Notes: generated by a model not told the origin, from the sequence alone. DNA of 64,000 bases from Flaccisagitta enflata (GCA_965153355.1 OZ231126.1:104036001-104100000); one strand, 5' to 3'. Shown: positions 10,832 through 21,384, counted from the first letter of the stretch. Made by a program: numbers and translations.

Positions 10832-11581
10832 TCATCCCACTTGCCAACGCATGCCACCTCCGGTGCCACCCTGGGCACGATCCAATCTATCAGCTTCTTC
10901 CGCGCGCCTTTCCAGGATCTCTCGCTGTTCTTGCTTGCGTTTTAACGCTTCGCCATCCTGATATGCGAGAAACGAAGAGCTTGAAATATTTTTGAAAGGA
11001 AAGGGGGAACAGCTTTACATCTACAGACAGGACTCTAATAAGAACTGAGGAGGGACCCAAAGTTTAGCAGCCCCCCCTACAGCTTACATGACTCAAACAA
11101 ATTTCTTACTTTCAGTGGCGGTTTACACCTCAGGTGAATACAATTAGCGCCACCGTGGCGATTTTTGATTTTCCATCTAAAACACCCTTAAATTTAGTTA
11201 AATCATCAATCTTGAAAATTTAGGGGTGTTCCAGGTGGAAATTCAAAAATCGCCACGGTAGCCCCAATTGTGTCAACCTGAGGTGTCAACCGCCACTGGA
11301 AGTAAGAAAACTGCTTGACCCATGTAAGCTGTAGGGCGGGCTGCTAAACTTTGGGTCCCTCCTCAGTTTTGATTTGGGTCCTGTCTTTACTTGTTTGGCA
11401 CACCAGTTTCTCTGCCCGTATCCAAATGCAGAAGTAATCTACCGCGCAAATTTACCTTGACACCTCGGTTGATGTTATCCTGTTGTCTCTTCTCCGCGGC
11501 CTCGGCCATCTGCCTTCTCTTCGTCGCTGGACTCGGCTCATCGACTTCACTGTATGTTCCTCCTGGACAACACCCTCCCAT
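10832..11581 (-). CDS. SVIP: Small VCP/p97-interacting protein
   Basis: Two exons, 11581-11456 (42 codons, donor AAG|GTAAAT) and 10957-10832 (acceptor TATCAG), join in phase 0 to 83 residues; human SVIP has 77. The N-terminus MGGCCPGG has the myristoylation glycine and palmitoylatable cysteines that anchor SVIP to ER membranes. KRRQMAEAAEKRQQDNINRG is the Arg/Ala-rich VIM-type helix that binds the p97 N-domain. The second exon is a charged helix ending GGGMRWQVG, against GGLRWTVS in human. SVIP inhibits ER-associated degradation by competing for p97. The 498-base intron contains a fold-back repeat. Confidence 0.93.
11024..11388. mobile_element. Fold-back MITE in the SVIP intron
   Basis: A near-complete palindrome of about 365 bases. 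The arms begin AGACAGGAC and share TGAGGAGGGACCCAAAG, TTTAGCAGC, CAGTGGCGGTT and ATCGCCACGG-type motifs on both sides of a centre near 11205. No coding capacity. Confidence 0.85.
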
Positions 11582-11999
11582 GTTCCCCGGTGTGGTGATT
11601 CAATGTAGCTGAATTTTGCCGACAATTACAGTGGTTTCGGATCAACGTCAGCCACAATGAGACTCGGCGCGTTAACACCTGTCATGGAAGTCTCCCTCTC
11701 TCATAGTACTTGACATCACCACCATGTATCCACGCTTTCTTTTTTCTTTCATCAATAAAAACTGAACAAAATACCAAAAGCGAAATGAAAATGATAGTTT
11801 GAGACGAGTAACGATTCAAGAAAACCATCAACATTGGTGCCTTCGACCATGTTAACTGAAACTTGAGAAAATCACAAAAATAAAGAAGCATCCAATCAAA
11901 AAACGATTTTTAGGGTCCGACAGAGTACATCTCAGGAAGAAATTAATCGCAGTGCAGTGCAGTGATCACTAGTAGCTTTCCAGTTTTTAGATAAGAACC

Positions 12000-13383
12000 T
12001 TAAGGCTGTCTCGCCGCAAAGTCGCTGATCCAAGTTGAAATGGCAAAAATCTCCTTTGTGCGGGCCTCACGGACACCAGGTGGGTCGAGAGGGTGATCCG
12101 GTCTCAGGTCGAGATGATGAGCGCCACCGATGACGGGAACGGGGACGATGGTCGGATTCAGAGGATTTGGATCCAAAATCCCAGCGCTACCCCATGGATC
12201 GAGATCACCGTTGGAAAATACGATGTTAGTAGCCGAGAAAACGTCGCTTCCCCAGTACCTCACCGCGTACTGGATGTCAAAAAGAACAATTCGAACTTAC
12301 TAAATACCTGCAAGTCCAGCAAGGATGGCTGACAGTAAATCAGTAGGCCCACCATATCTTTTAAAATCATGATTTTTAAGGACGCTGAAGGTAGTTGATT
12401 CACAACTTACTTCTCCACTGGGCTCAACTTGCCACGTCTTCATACAATAATCTCGTTTCATCTTCTCAGTCCAGGGGAGATTGGGAAACATATCCGTGAT
12501 GTTGGTGGACCCATAAGCGAGGGCAATCTGATAGCAAGCCTGGAAATCCCAAGACTTGGCGTCGTTATCCTTGCCACAACCCGTGGGATCCGCACATTCA
12601 ATGTACAAATCGTACATATCAAAGCAAGGAAGTTTTCCTGTAGTCGAAATTTACAGATGCATGATCAGGGAAACTATATCGGTTTATTGAGTATTAAATG
12701 TTTAAGTAAAAGGATGACCTCACGCCAATAACAAACCTTGCGTTCCATTGTAGACCAAGGCCGTTGCTTGATAAAGTCCTTCCATGGGTGTGTCCGCTTT
12801 CATAATCAGGTCTGCGGCAAAGGCGACGGGATGACCCGGCAAAGGCACCATGAAAGACGTCGGGTAAGGATAATCCATCATCGTCAGAAGAGTGAAGGCG
12901 TTTCGAACGAAGAGAAGGAGGTGGCGAAAATCTTTGGCGGAAGAAATCTCACGACACAGCCGGAAAACGCGGGAGATCAACGCAGTATCCCCGCGAGAAA
13001 AAGCGGATTGCAAATCGACGAACGCCTGGAACAAATCATACAGATTTGGGAAGCAAACAGTGAGAGTTGGACAAAAGCTTTCCCTATGATACTCATTATT
13101 ATACATTCAGTTTACAGATAACCCATGTCTCTTCCTCCAAAAATCCAAAAAATAAACATCTCTACCTGCTTGACAACATCCGGAGATTTTCTATTGACAT
13201 TAAAGAAATCCTTGGTAACTTCAGCCCAAAAGAGAGTTCTTTTTGAAGGGGTGTCGGCGAGGCGCAACGGAGCGCTGGCTGCGATGGCGCCCTCCACAAC
13301 GCTTGGATATTTGAAGCGCAAGTAAGCTGCGAGCATGCCTCCGTAGGAACCGCCAAAGGTTATCACCGGACAAGCGTCCCGAC
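12000..13383 (-). CDS. DPP7: Dipeptidyl peptidase 2 / S28 serine peptidase, 3' exons
   Basis: Lysosomal/secretory S28 peptidase that removes N-terminal X-Pro dipeptides. Exons 13383-13166, 13025-12737, 12637-12411 and 12269-12000 join in frame and give about 333 residues. The catalytic triad is visible: Ser in TFGGSYGGMLAAYLRFKYP, Asp in FSNGDLDPWG, His in IGGAHHLDLRPDHPLDPP. Blocks LLFVRNAFTLLTMMDYPYPTSFMVPLPGHPV, ECADPTGCG, WDFQACYQ and NITDMFPNLPWTEKMKRDYCMKTW favour DPP7 over prolylcarboxypeptidase. NITD and VYNGT are likely N-glycosylation sites. The first visible exon begins mid-codon (phase 1 acceptor TTGTAG), so roughly 150 N-terminal residues, including the signal peptide, must lie on exons further right. 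I found none in the repeat-rich 13.4-64 kb. Either a very long intron separates them or the gene is broken here. Confidence 0.92.
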
Positions 13384-13615
13384 CTACAATGTAAGCATTA
13401 CGCTTAGAAGCCATGGACCAAAGTCAAAGCACCGCTCATTGCAGTATGCTAGAATGTTCATGTGTGTGGCAGAAACCCAGGGAAAAAGTTACATAAGCAT
13501 CAGAGACCTCAAACCATCGGCAGCGAGCATATCTATGATGAAAATTAAATACTAACTTATTTACATTCAGTTAACTCTTTTTGCATTTTTTTATCTTCTA
13601 GTTATTCATCACGTT
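13384..13615. other. DPP7 upstream intron start, no exon seen
   Basis: The sequence upstream of the first recognised DPP7 exon shows no further exon with the expected family motifs. Confidence 0.4.
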
Positions 13616-13624
13616 TCAGCTTAG

Positions 13625-13834
13625 CACTTTTAGACGTGTGCTACTCGAATCTTTACCCCGCTTTGTCCGTCCGTTGGTCGGTTGGTCGGTTGATTGCTGC
13701 CCTTCTTACTTTTTCGGCGTTTTTTAGCATTTTGCGCTAACTGCCCCTGCCCAAATGCCCCGGTAACCTTATCTATCAATGCCCCTGCCCACCCGCACAC
13801 GACTAGGGTAGCCGTGTATCCAGCCTTGATACGT
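13625..13834 (-). mobile_element. Family A element, degraded hairpin
   Basis: The inverted head GTAGCCGTGTATCCAGCCTTG is at the right, arm complement GCACACGACT at about 13796, and a CCGT/GGTCGG core at 13665-13693. The terminal hairpin at the left (AGACGTGTGCTACTCGAAT) is decayed. Confidence 0.65.
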
Positions 13835-13889
13835 CTTTAATTGCACCAACATCAGATGCTCTGTCAGTACATTAGTCTGTTTGACCTCA

Positions 13890-14110
13890 GGTGAAACAAG
13901 GCCGGATACACGGACACCCAGTCGCATGCGGGTGGGCAGGGGCCATATTTGAGGTCAATTGATCACTTGGGCAGGGGCAGTGAAGCCAAAGACCGCAAAA
14001 ACCAAAAAAAGTAAAGTGTGACGGACGGATGGACAGACAGACGGACCGACGAACCAACGGACGGATGGACTGACAAAGCGGGGTGTAGAGTTGCGTAGCA
14101 CACGACTAAT
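13890..14110 (+). mobile_element. Family A element, long type
   Basis: ACAAGGCCGGATACACGG head, arm AGTCGCATGC, GGGTGGGCAGGGG, GGACGGAC core (14022-14066), decayed hairpin and ACTAAT end. It forms a head-to-head inverted pair with the copy at 13625-13834. Confidence 0.75.
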
Positions 14111-14185
14111 AATCATTGAAACTGACCAAAATCACTTGAAATTTCTCATGCGGGAAATTCAAATCATTCTTCATCTCATCTCATT

Positions 14186-14262
14186 CTTTCATTCATTTAT
14201 TCATTCATTTTTTCATTCATTCATTCATTCATTCATTCATTCATTCATTTTTTTATTCATTC
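14186..14262. repeat. (CATT)n microsatellite
   Basis: CATT/TTCA tetranucleotide tract with interruptions. The same motif recurs in scattered form to about 14400. Confidence 0.9.
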
Positions 14263-14740
14263 TTTCATTTGACAACATTCATCATTCATCGCATTCATAC
14301 ATTCATCAGGCTAATTGATTCATAACATTCACACTTATTCTTTATTAATTCATTGTTCATAAATTCTCATTCATTGTTAATTGATTCATGCATTCATTCC
14401 ATGTGTATTTCATCAATGCAGTTGTCTACTGACCTGTGATACACTGTTTGAGCGACATTATCTCTCTCGAAAAATTGAACTTAATTGCCCAATCCTCCTT
14501 CAATCATTTCATTCCTCGTCCTTCTTTTCGGTAGTGGTTGGGTTTATAAGACGCAGAGCAGAATCCGGCCGTCAGTGTTCATTCATATGGGTGAAAAAAT
14601 AGATTATTGATTTGAAGCAAATCAATTGTTGATTATCATTTGGCATTACATACTGATCACATTGCAAAAAAAATTAATGCAAAATATTGATTTTTTTGCA
14701 AAATATTAATAAAAAACATATAAATTAGCAAAATATAGAA

Positions 14741-15331
14741 TGCACACACCACGGGGGAGGCTTTTATAGGTCAAAAAAAATTCTCGGTCATAATGGTGAG
14801 TAGTTTGGGCCTCAGAAAGGTTTACTTTTCCACTTCATACCAAAACGGAAATTTCTTTGCTTCAAAATTTTTTTAAAATGCCGTAAAATGCCGTAAAATA
14901 CCGTAAAAAGCCTTAAAATTGACATTTTTGACAGTTTTTTTAAGCTCAAACTGCTGCTATGGTAAAAAAATGGGCAAACAATGATTATTTGGCACTTGGA
15001 CACATTCATGCATAAATACAGGCCCCCCTGTCATCATTTTGTATCATTTTTACGGCTTTTTACGGCACTTTACAGCATAAAATGATATAAAATGATGACG
15101 GGTTGGCCTGTATATATGCATGAATGTGTATTAGTGCCAGATGATCATTGTTTGCCTAATTTTTGACCACAGTGATGGTTTTGGACCAAAAAAACTGTCA
15201 AAAACACCAATTTTACGGCTTTTTACGGTATTTTACGGCATTCTAAAAAAACTCAAACAAAACCCAAACCACTTGCCATTATGACCGAGAATTTTTCTTG
15301 ACCTATGAAAGCCTCCCCCGTGGCGTGTGCA
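14741..15331. repeat. 591-bp near-complete palindrome
   Basis: The left arm starts TGCACACACCACGGGGGAGG and the right arm ends CCTCCCCCGTGGCGTGTGCA. Both carry TTCTCGGTCATAATGG, ACGGCTTTTTACGGCA-type and TGCATGAATGTG motifs in mirror order around about 15040. Confidence 0.9.
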
Positions 15332-15556
15332 GGGGGAAAGTTACAAATTTCTAAAATATTTTGTTGCTATTTCATTACATTTTGATACTGCTTGAATGTA
15401 AGATGGTATTTGGGTACATTTCTTTTATTTTCCATGAGTTCATTCACTCTATCGTTCATGAATTCATTCATTTTTGCTTATTTTAAACTTTTTTTTCATT
15501 CTAATTGAAAAAAAAAATTTTTTTCTTTTTTCATTTGTATCATAGCAATAAAATAT

Positions 15557-15737
15557 TTCTAGTTGCGGACACGCAACTCTGTAAGTGGCTTTGTCTGTCT
15601 GTTGGTCCATCCATTGGTACGTTGGTCCTTCCATTGGTACGTTGGTCCGTAATGATCAAGTCGAAAAGTAGGAAAACGCGCATTACCGCCCCTGCCCGCC
15701 CGTCCGCAACTAGTGGGCGTATATCCGACCTTGTTAC
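15557..15737 (-). mobile_element. Family A element, short type
   Basis: Hairpin AGTTGCG-GACA-CGCAACT at 15561-15578, GTTGGTCC core, arm complement GTCCGCAACT and inverted head ATATCCGACCTTGTT. Arm and hairpin end match 10 of 10. Confidence 0.8.
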
Positions 15738-15975
15738 ATTCCTTCATTCATTTATCCATTCATACATTCATTCATTTATCCATTCATTCATTTTCTTTTT
15801 ATTCATTCCTTTTTATTCATTTATTGGTGCATCAATTATTCAATCAAATCTGTCTTTTATTCTTTCATCATGACATAATCTTCCTTACATATGTCAGACA
15901 TTCTGTGTTTTTTATCATTTCATTCATTCTTTTGATCATTTATTCATTCCTTCATTCATTCATCATTTTTTATTT
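15738..15975. repeat. (CATT)n-rich microsatellite region
   Basis: Interrupted CATT/CATTCATTT tracts directly abut the Family A head at 15737. Confidence 0.8.
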
Positions 15976-16173
15976 GTATTGACAAACATGCTTTGTTTTA
16001 ATCAGTCATTCAGAGATTGGTTTGTAGAATGGTTTGTAAGATTCATTTATATAAATAAGCGTAAATTCATGTATCCAAAACTTTAAAAAGTCATTCATAT
16101 GAATAAGCGTAAATTCATCATTAATGATTCATTTCTACTTGCAAGAGCACGAGACAAACTCACTCACTTGGAA

Positions 16174-16334
16174 AAACAAGGCCGGATACACGGCCAATAC
16201 CAGTTGCGGACGGGTGGGCAGGGGCGGAAATGCGCGTTTTCACACTTTTCGACTCGTGTTCACGGACCAACCGACCAACTGACCGACAAACGGATGGACA
16301 AAGCCTCTTATAGAGTTGCGTGTCCGCAACTAAA
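16174..16334 (+). mobile_element. Family A element, short type, complete
   Basis: ACAAGGCCGGATACACGGCC head, arm AGTTGCGGAC, GGGTGGGCAGGGGCGG, ACCAACCGACC core and hairpin AGTTGCGTGTCCGCAACT (16314-16331) with an A tract. Arm and last 10 bases are exact complements. Confidence 0.85.
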
Positions 16335-16379
16335 AACATAAAGAAAAGGACAGTTTGACTAAAATGCATTTGATTTATT

Positions 16380-16525
16380 TTTAGTTGCGGACACGCAACT
16401 CTCTGAGAGGCTCTGTCCGTCCGTCGGTCCGTCGGTGAGCACGAGTCGAAAAGTGTGAAAACGCGCATTTCCGCCCCTGCCCACCCGTCCGCAACTGGTG
16501 GCCGTGTATCCGGCCTTGTTTTTCT
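16380..16525 (-). mobile_element. Family A element, short type, complete, inverted
   Basis: Hairpin AGTTGCGGACACGCAACT (16384-16401), CCGTCGGT core, arm complement GTCCGCAACT and inverted head GGCCGTGTATCCGGCCTTGTT. It lies tail-to-tail with the copy at 16174-16334, about 50 bases apart, so the pair is itself a large inverted repeat. Confidence 0.85.
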
Positions 16526-16689
16526 TTTTCTAAATAGGAATATCATAACAACGGCAGCAGAAAAATACCTTAACTCGAAAGCAAAAATCGCTTTGCCGTG
16601 AAACGAGTAAACAAATGAACAGTTGTTGAGAGTCATCATTTCGATCTTACTTCTTTGGTGAACTCGTATTGGATCGCAGAGAGGCGCAC

Positions 16690-17573
16690 TTTTGGGCAGC
16701 GGCCCCGAAGGGGCCGATGACCTATGCTTTCACACATAGGGGAAATTTTTCCTTCTTCTTCTTCTTCTTCTCCTCCTCCTTCTTTTCCTCCGTCCACCCC
16801 CTTTGAAGCTCATATCCTGGCCTTGAGGCCATGATCCTAGTCTAGAGGCCCAAATTGTAGCCTCAAGGCCCAAATCTTGGCCTCAAGACTCAAATCCCAA
16901 CCTTGAGGCCCATATCCCAGCCTCGAGGCCTATATCCCAGCCTCGAGGCCCATATCCCAGCCTCAAGGCCCATATCCCAGCCTCGAGGCCCATATCCCAG
17001 CCTCGAGGCCCATATCCCAGCCTTGAGAGTCACATCCCAGCCTTAAGGCTCAAATTCTAGCCTAAACCCTCAAATCCAAGCCTCAAGCATCAAATCCCAG
17101 CCTTGAGGCCCAAATCACAGCCTTATGGCTTAAATCACAGCCTAAACCATCAAATCACAGCCACGAGGCTCGAATAAAAGCCTCATGGCTCAAATCACAG
17201 CCTAGATACTCAAATCCCTGCCTCAAGGCTTGTATCCCAGCCTAAAGCATCATATACCAGCCTTAAGGCTCAAATCACAGCCTCGAGGCTCAAATCACAG
17301 CCTCGAGGCTCAAATCACAGCCTCAAGGCTCAAATCACAGCCTCAAGGCTCAAATCACAGCCTTGAGGCTCAAATCACAGCCCTGAGGCTCAAATCACAG
17401 ACTTGAGGCTCAAATCCCATTATTGATGCTCAAATTCGATCCTAGAGCTTCAAATAATACTAAGCATAAGTCATCGGCCCCTTCGGGGCCGCTGCCCCTC
17501 TCACTTTCACACATCACATATACTCACATAGGGGCAACGGGTACCACTGACCATCTAACGCTTTTGCGACTAT
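16690..17573 (-). mobile_element. Family B element, CCTATG hairpin type
   Basis: The simple end is at the left: GGGCAGCGGCCCCGAAGGGGCC with hairpin CCTATG/CATAGG (16721-16740). Cargo is about 30 units of a 20-bp minisatellite (16800-17460, CAAATCACAGCCTCGAGGCT type). The complex end is at the right: GGCCCC/GGGGCC hairpin, stem TGCCCCT (17493-17499)/AGGGGCA (17530-17536), GGTACC, and end hairpin CGC-TTTT-GCG (17559-17568). No coding capacity. Confidence 0.85.
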
Positions 17574-17730
17574 TTTAAATGAGATCATTAAGTAGGAAAC
17601 ATTTAAAGGGGCACGGCAATAATTGCTCCCCCTCCCCATCGACTGCCCCTCCCTTTATGAAACCAAAGTTACAATTGCATGATATTGCAATGGAGCAGAA
17701 GAGAGACGTACTAACCGACATAATTGACAC

Positions 17731-17734
<4 letters not shown>

Positions 17735-17814
<80 letters not shown>

Positions 17815-17835
17815 AGGAGAGAAAGAAGGAGAGAA
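17735..17835. repeat. (GA)n microsatellite
   Basis: Pure GA to about 17811, then AAGAAGGAGA units. Open frames in it are repeat artefacts. Confidence 0.95.
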
Positions 17836-18011
17836 ACAGAAACGGACAGACTTACGGGCATACGAGAACAGACAAACACAGACAAATAACGACAAACAGA
17901 CAATCAGAAACAACAGACTTAAGGACATACAAGAACAGACGAGCATCTGTTCTTTAGTTGCATGCTATGTGACTCTTGACCCCGCTTTGTTGGTCGGTTG
18001 GTCGGTTGGTT

Positions 18012-18175
18012 TTTAATCGCGTGCTACTCTATAACCCACTTCGTCGGTCTGTCTGCTTTTTCGGCGATTACGGGAGATTTTTAGCTCCCGCTCCTGCCCA
18101 AATGCTTTGGTTAGTCTATTATCCCTAACCCTGCCCCGACGCAAGTGACGAGATATTGAGTTCTCTCCTGGTTGT
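18012..18175 (-). mobile_element. Family A remnant
   Basis: TTTTTAATCGCGTGCTACTCTATAACC, GGTCTGTCTG core and GCTCCTGCCCAAATGC segment are recognisable, but head and hairpin are decayed. A second GGTCGGTTGG tract lies at 17991-18010. Confidence 0.5.
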
Positions 18176-18330
18176 GTTGATTGATTGATTGACCGTTTCA
18201 ATCATTCATTCATTTATTCACTCGTCAAGTCTTTCAGTTATTCATTCATTCGTTCATTCATTCATTAATTTATTCATTCATTTATTCATTCACATTCATT
18301 CATTCTTACATTCATACATATCTGCGTGTT
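18176..18330. repeat. (CATT)n-rich tract
   Basis: Interrupted CATT repeats following a GATT tract. Confidence 0.8.
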
Positions 18331-19210
18331 GTTTGTAATACTGTGTTTGTGCTCTGTTGACACTTTTCTTTAGGGGTTGGAAAATCAATGAATTCCGCTC
18401 ATTTCTGCCTCTACTAGAGCATGTTACTGCCCCTGCCCCTGCCCCTGACCCCTATCCAGCCCTGATAATGTCCCAACTCACTCCCCTTTGACTAAGGTTG
18501 AACCCGTCACCTTTGTCTTTCGTCGGGCAATCTTCGCTGATTTCTAGTAAAATCCAAAGAAAAAAAGAAAAAAAAGATGACACAGTTAATTCATTGAGAA
18601 TTAAGAATTTGCATAAAAAATGAAAAAATGAAGAAAAAAACATACCGGGCTAGCTATTTATAATACCGAGGCCGGTATGTTTTTAGAAAAATCAGTTTTT
18701 TCTTTATTTTGGCTATTCTTAATTCTCAAAAACAAAAATAGTATTTTCGACACCTTAATAAATAGTGAGGACCTCACTCTGAAAATCGATTTAGCATATA
18801 AAAAGAGCCCCCCATTGATCAAATCTGAGCAACAATGCTCTATGAGACATACTTATACTAATTCTACCAAAAAATCCCCACTTGTTGCTTTTTTGATAAC
18901 TATTTTTAATAATATTACAAAAATTGTACAAATAATCAATTTCTGAAGGTCACCATGACATCTTCACTTCAGAATTTTTTTATGAGCTTACTTTTACCCC
19001 TGAAGCCACCAGATTTTTTTTGTAGTCAAAATTATGCTAGGATAAGCAGTACGTTCCATTGCTTTCATGCCAGAAGTGTTGGCTTTGTCAGATTATTTCA
19101 AGAGCTTCATTGATAAAACAGGCCAGGGAACTCATTTCCCATCGTTTATGGCCATTTTCTCACCGATTTTCACCCATAGAACGCCCTTACTCAAACCTGT
19201 CACTCATTTT
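18331..19210. other. No gene recognised
   Basis: AT-rich DNA. A 12-bp-arm hairpin (AAAACATACCGG / CCGGTATGTTTT) sits at about 18637-18683. CCCCTGCC triplets at 18428-18446 recall a Family A middle segment. Confidence 0.4.
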
Positions 19211-20457
19211 TGAGTTTGTCTTCTCACAATTTTGTCCACAAGCAAACTCCACTTATTTTTGACATATTTGCATAAATAACTCATCCTACCCAAATTTGAG
19301 GTTGCCACACCCTAATTCATCCATCTCAGTCCAAAAATCGTTTTGATCCAACCCCAAGCATTTCATCTTAGGGGCCTATTAAAATCTAACCACCCTACTA
19401 CACCTCTGGGCTCACAATAGTATCTTTTGTTTAGTAGTTCCTACTCTGTGACTAGGAGAGGTCGCGAGGGGTGTTGTCTCCCGCCTTATAAGAGGGAGGG
19501 CAACATTCATTTTTATCAAACTGAGGTAAAACTATCAAAAATTGAGAAAAAAAGAATTTGAAATAGTAGAAAACAAGATTTGGACCATAAGATAGACCTA
19601 ACATACCCAAAACAGGTCCAAAACGGCTTGAAAAACACTGATTTTGAGCACATTTTGCAAGGGTCAGATTTAGGCATAATTGGGACATTTTTTATTGGAT
19701 TTTTCTCATATTTCAGGTATCATGTGAGGCTTTTAAAGTATTTTCATCTTAAAAATGTATCAATATGCTTACCTAGTAAAAAAATTGACAAAAAACCTGA
19801 AAAATACAAATTTGATACTAGTGAGATACTCTTATAAGGGGGGAGACAATAACCTGATTATATAATATTAAGGGATTTTTGAGGATTTTCATAGTTGTGT
19901 CACGACTGTCCAAATAGAACCACATGGATGATTTTTGGTACATATCCTCTTTGACTATTGTACTTTAACTAGGAAAAAAAATTAGAGGCAGAAATGCCTC
20001 CCAAAGAACCTATTTACCACCCACACCTACCACCATAAACTCAATTATGACTTTTTAGGGCGCTACAACCTGAAATCTTACTTCAATAAGTTGAAAAAAT
20101 GAATTTTCCTGGGGTGTCCTGTACTTGGGTAATGCTCATTGGATGTCTCTGAAGGGATTTAGGCCAAAAAAATCAAAATCCATGAGTTTGTTTTCTCACA
20201 ATTTTGTCCACAAGCAAACTCCACTTATTTTTGACATATTTGCATAAATAACTCATCCTACCCAAATTTGAGGTTGCCACACCCTAATTCATCCATCTCA
20301 GTCCAAAAATCGTTTTGATCCAACCCCAAGCATTTCATCTTAGGGGCCTATTAAAATCTAACCACCCTACTACACCTCTGGGCTCACAATAGTATCTTTT
20401 GTTTAGTAGTTCCTACTCTGTGACTAGGAGAGGTCGCGAGGGGTGTTGTCTCCCGCC
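19211..20457. repeat. Pair of about 275-bp direct repeats (possible small LTR-type element)
   Basis: 19211-19486 and 20184-20457 are almost identical, starting GAGTTTGT and ending GGTGTTGTCTCCCGCCT, with one C/T difference seen near the start. They flank about 700 bases without coding capacity. The ends are not TG...CA and I see no primer-binding site. A tandem duplication is as likely as a terminal-repeat retrotransposon in miniature. Confidence 0.6.
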
Positions 20458-21137
20458 TGAATGGATTTTCAGGGTTTAAATAAGTAGAAACTGGTAGTCT
20501 CTTCATATGGAAATATGTGTCGCCTTCTCTACTCTAACATCGCACGGACGTCGCGTCGTTTGGTAAAACGCTGGGGTTTAAGACTAGCCACAGGTGTTCT
20601 TATGCCCCCGGCGTTTTGCTTAATTACGCGTCGATTCACTTCCCATCGATTCGCTTCTTTCGCTTAACTTCTGAATTCATCTTTCATATAAATTGGCCGT
20701 TGCGTGTTTTTGTAACCTGCAGAGAATAAATATCGGAAGCAATTATTCCTTTATCAACCTGCAGGTTGCTTAACTACGCGTCAATTCTCTAGTCTTCGAT
20801 GCATTCATCAAACTAATTCATATTTGATCAACTTCCTATAAATAACGGTAACGGTAACGGTAAACATGTTTTATTGATGAATGTGATCAATGATCCATTA
20901 AATCAAAAACACAGCCAATACAGAAGTGAACGTAGAACATAGAATACATAGGCGTCCCTTGTGCATTTCGTGTAAGATAGCAATCATCCAACGTAGAATA
21001 CGAGTCGAAGCGCGGTACACGACGTAGGCACGAGTAACGTTAGATTGGAAAGAAAAGATATGACGTATCGTCTTCGCAGCGTAATCAGCGTACGGTTACA
21101 CTAACTAATAGAACATATACGGCAATAAGAGACTTAC
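20458..21137. other. Unassigned, repeat-like
   Basis: It contains ACGCGTCGATTC / ACGCGTCAATTC, two copies of AACCTGCAG and an AATAAATATC motif (20705-20765), which look like a decayed LTR end. GGTAACGGTAACGGTAA tandem units are at 20844-20864. No gene is recognised. Confidence 0.35.
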
Positions 21138-21362
21138 AGACTAAGAATGACTTAGACTGACTCAGAATGACTTAGAATGACTTTCAATGATTCTGAATGA
21201 CTTAAAATGCCCTAAAAGGACATAAAATGACCAAAAAACCTAATGACCAAAAATGACTTAAAATGACTTAACATAACTTAAAATGACTTAGAATGGCCCA
21301 AAATGACTCAAAATGACTTAGAATAACTAATAATGACTTAAAATGATTTAAAATGACCTAAG
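21138..21362. repeat. About 10-bp minisatellite (ATGACTTAAA)
   Basis: About 20 degenerate units of a 10-base motif. A shorter relative occurs at 33820-33960 and 34190-34250 and its duplicate. Confidence 0.8.
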
Positions 21363-21384
21363 AGTTGACGTTATATCACAAAAA

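Noticed and set aside
10600-10878. Minus-strand 92-residue frame overlapping SVIP exon 2
   Set aside because: It is an alternative frame of the SVIP exon, which matches the conserved C-terminus in the other frame.
12300-12390. Extra DPP7 exon reading YGGPTDLLSAILAGLAG
   Set aside because: The spliced product from donor 12411 to acceptor 12269 is in frame and matches the family without it; this frame lies in the intron.
16800-17460. CRISPR-like array of about 20-bp repeats
   Set aside because: Units are contiguous degenerate minisatellite copies without spacers, in an animal genome, and bounded by Family B ends.
20510-20800. tRNA or LTR promoter suggested by short motifs
   Set aside because: No cloverleaf could be drawn, and LTR ends and a partner repeat were not found, so it is left as unassigned.
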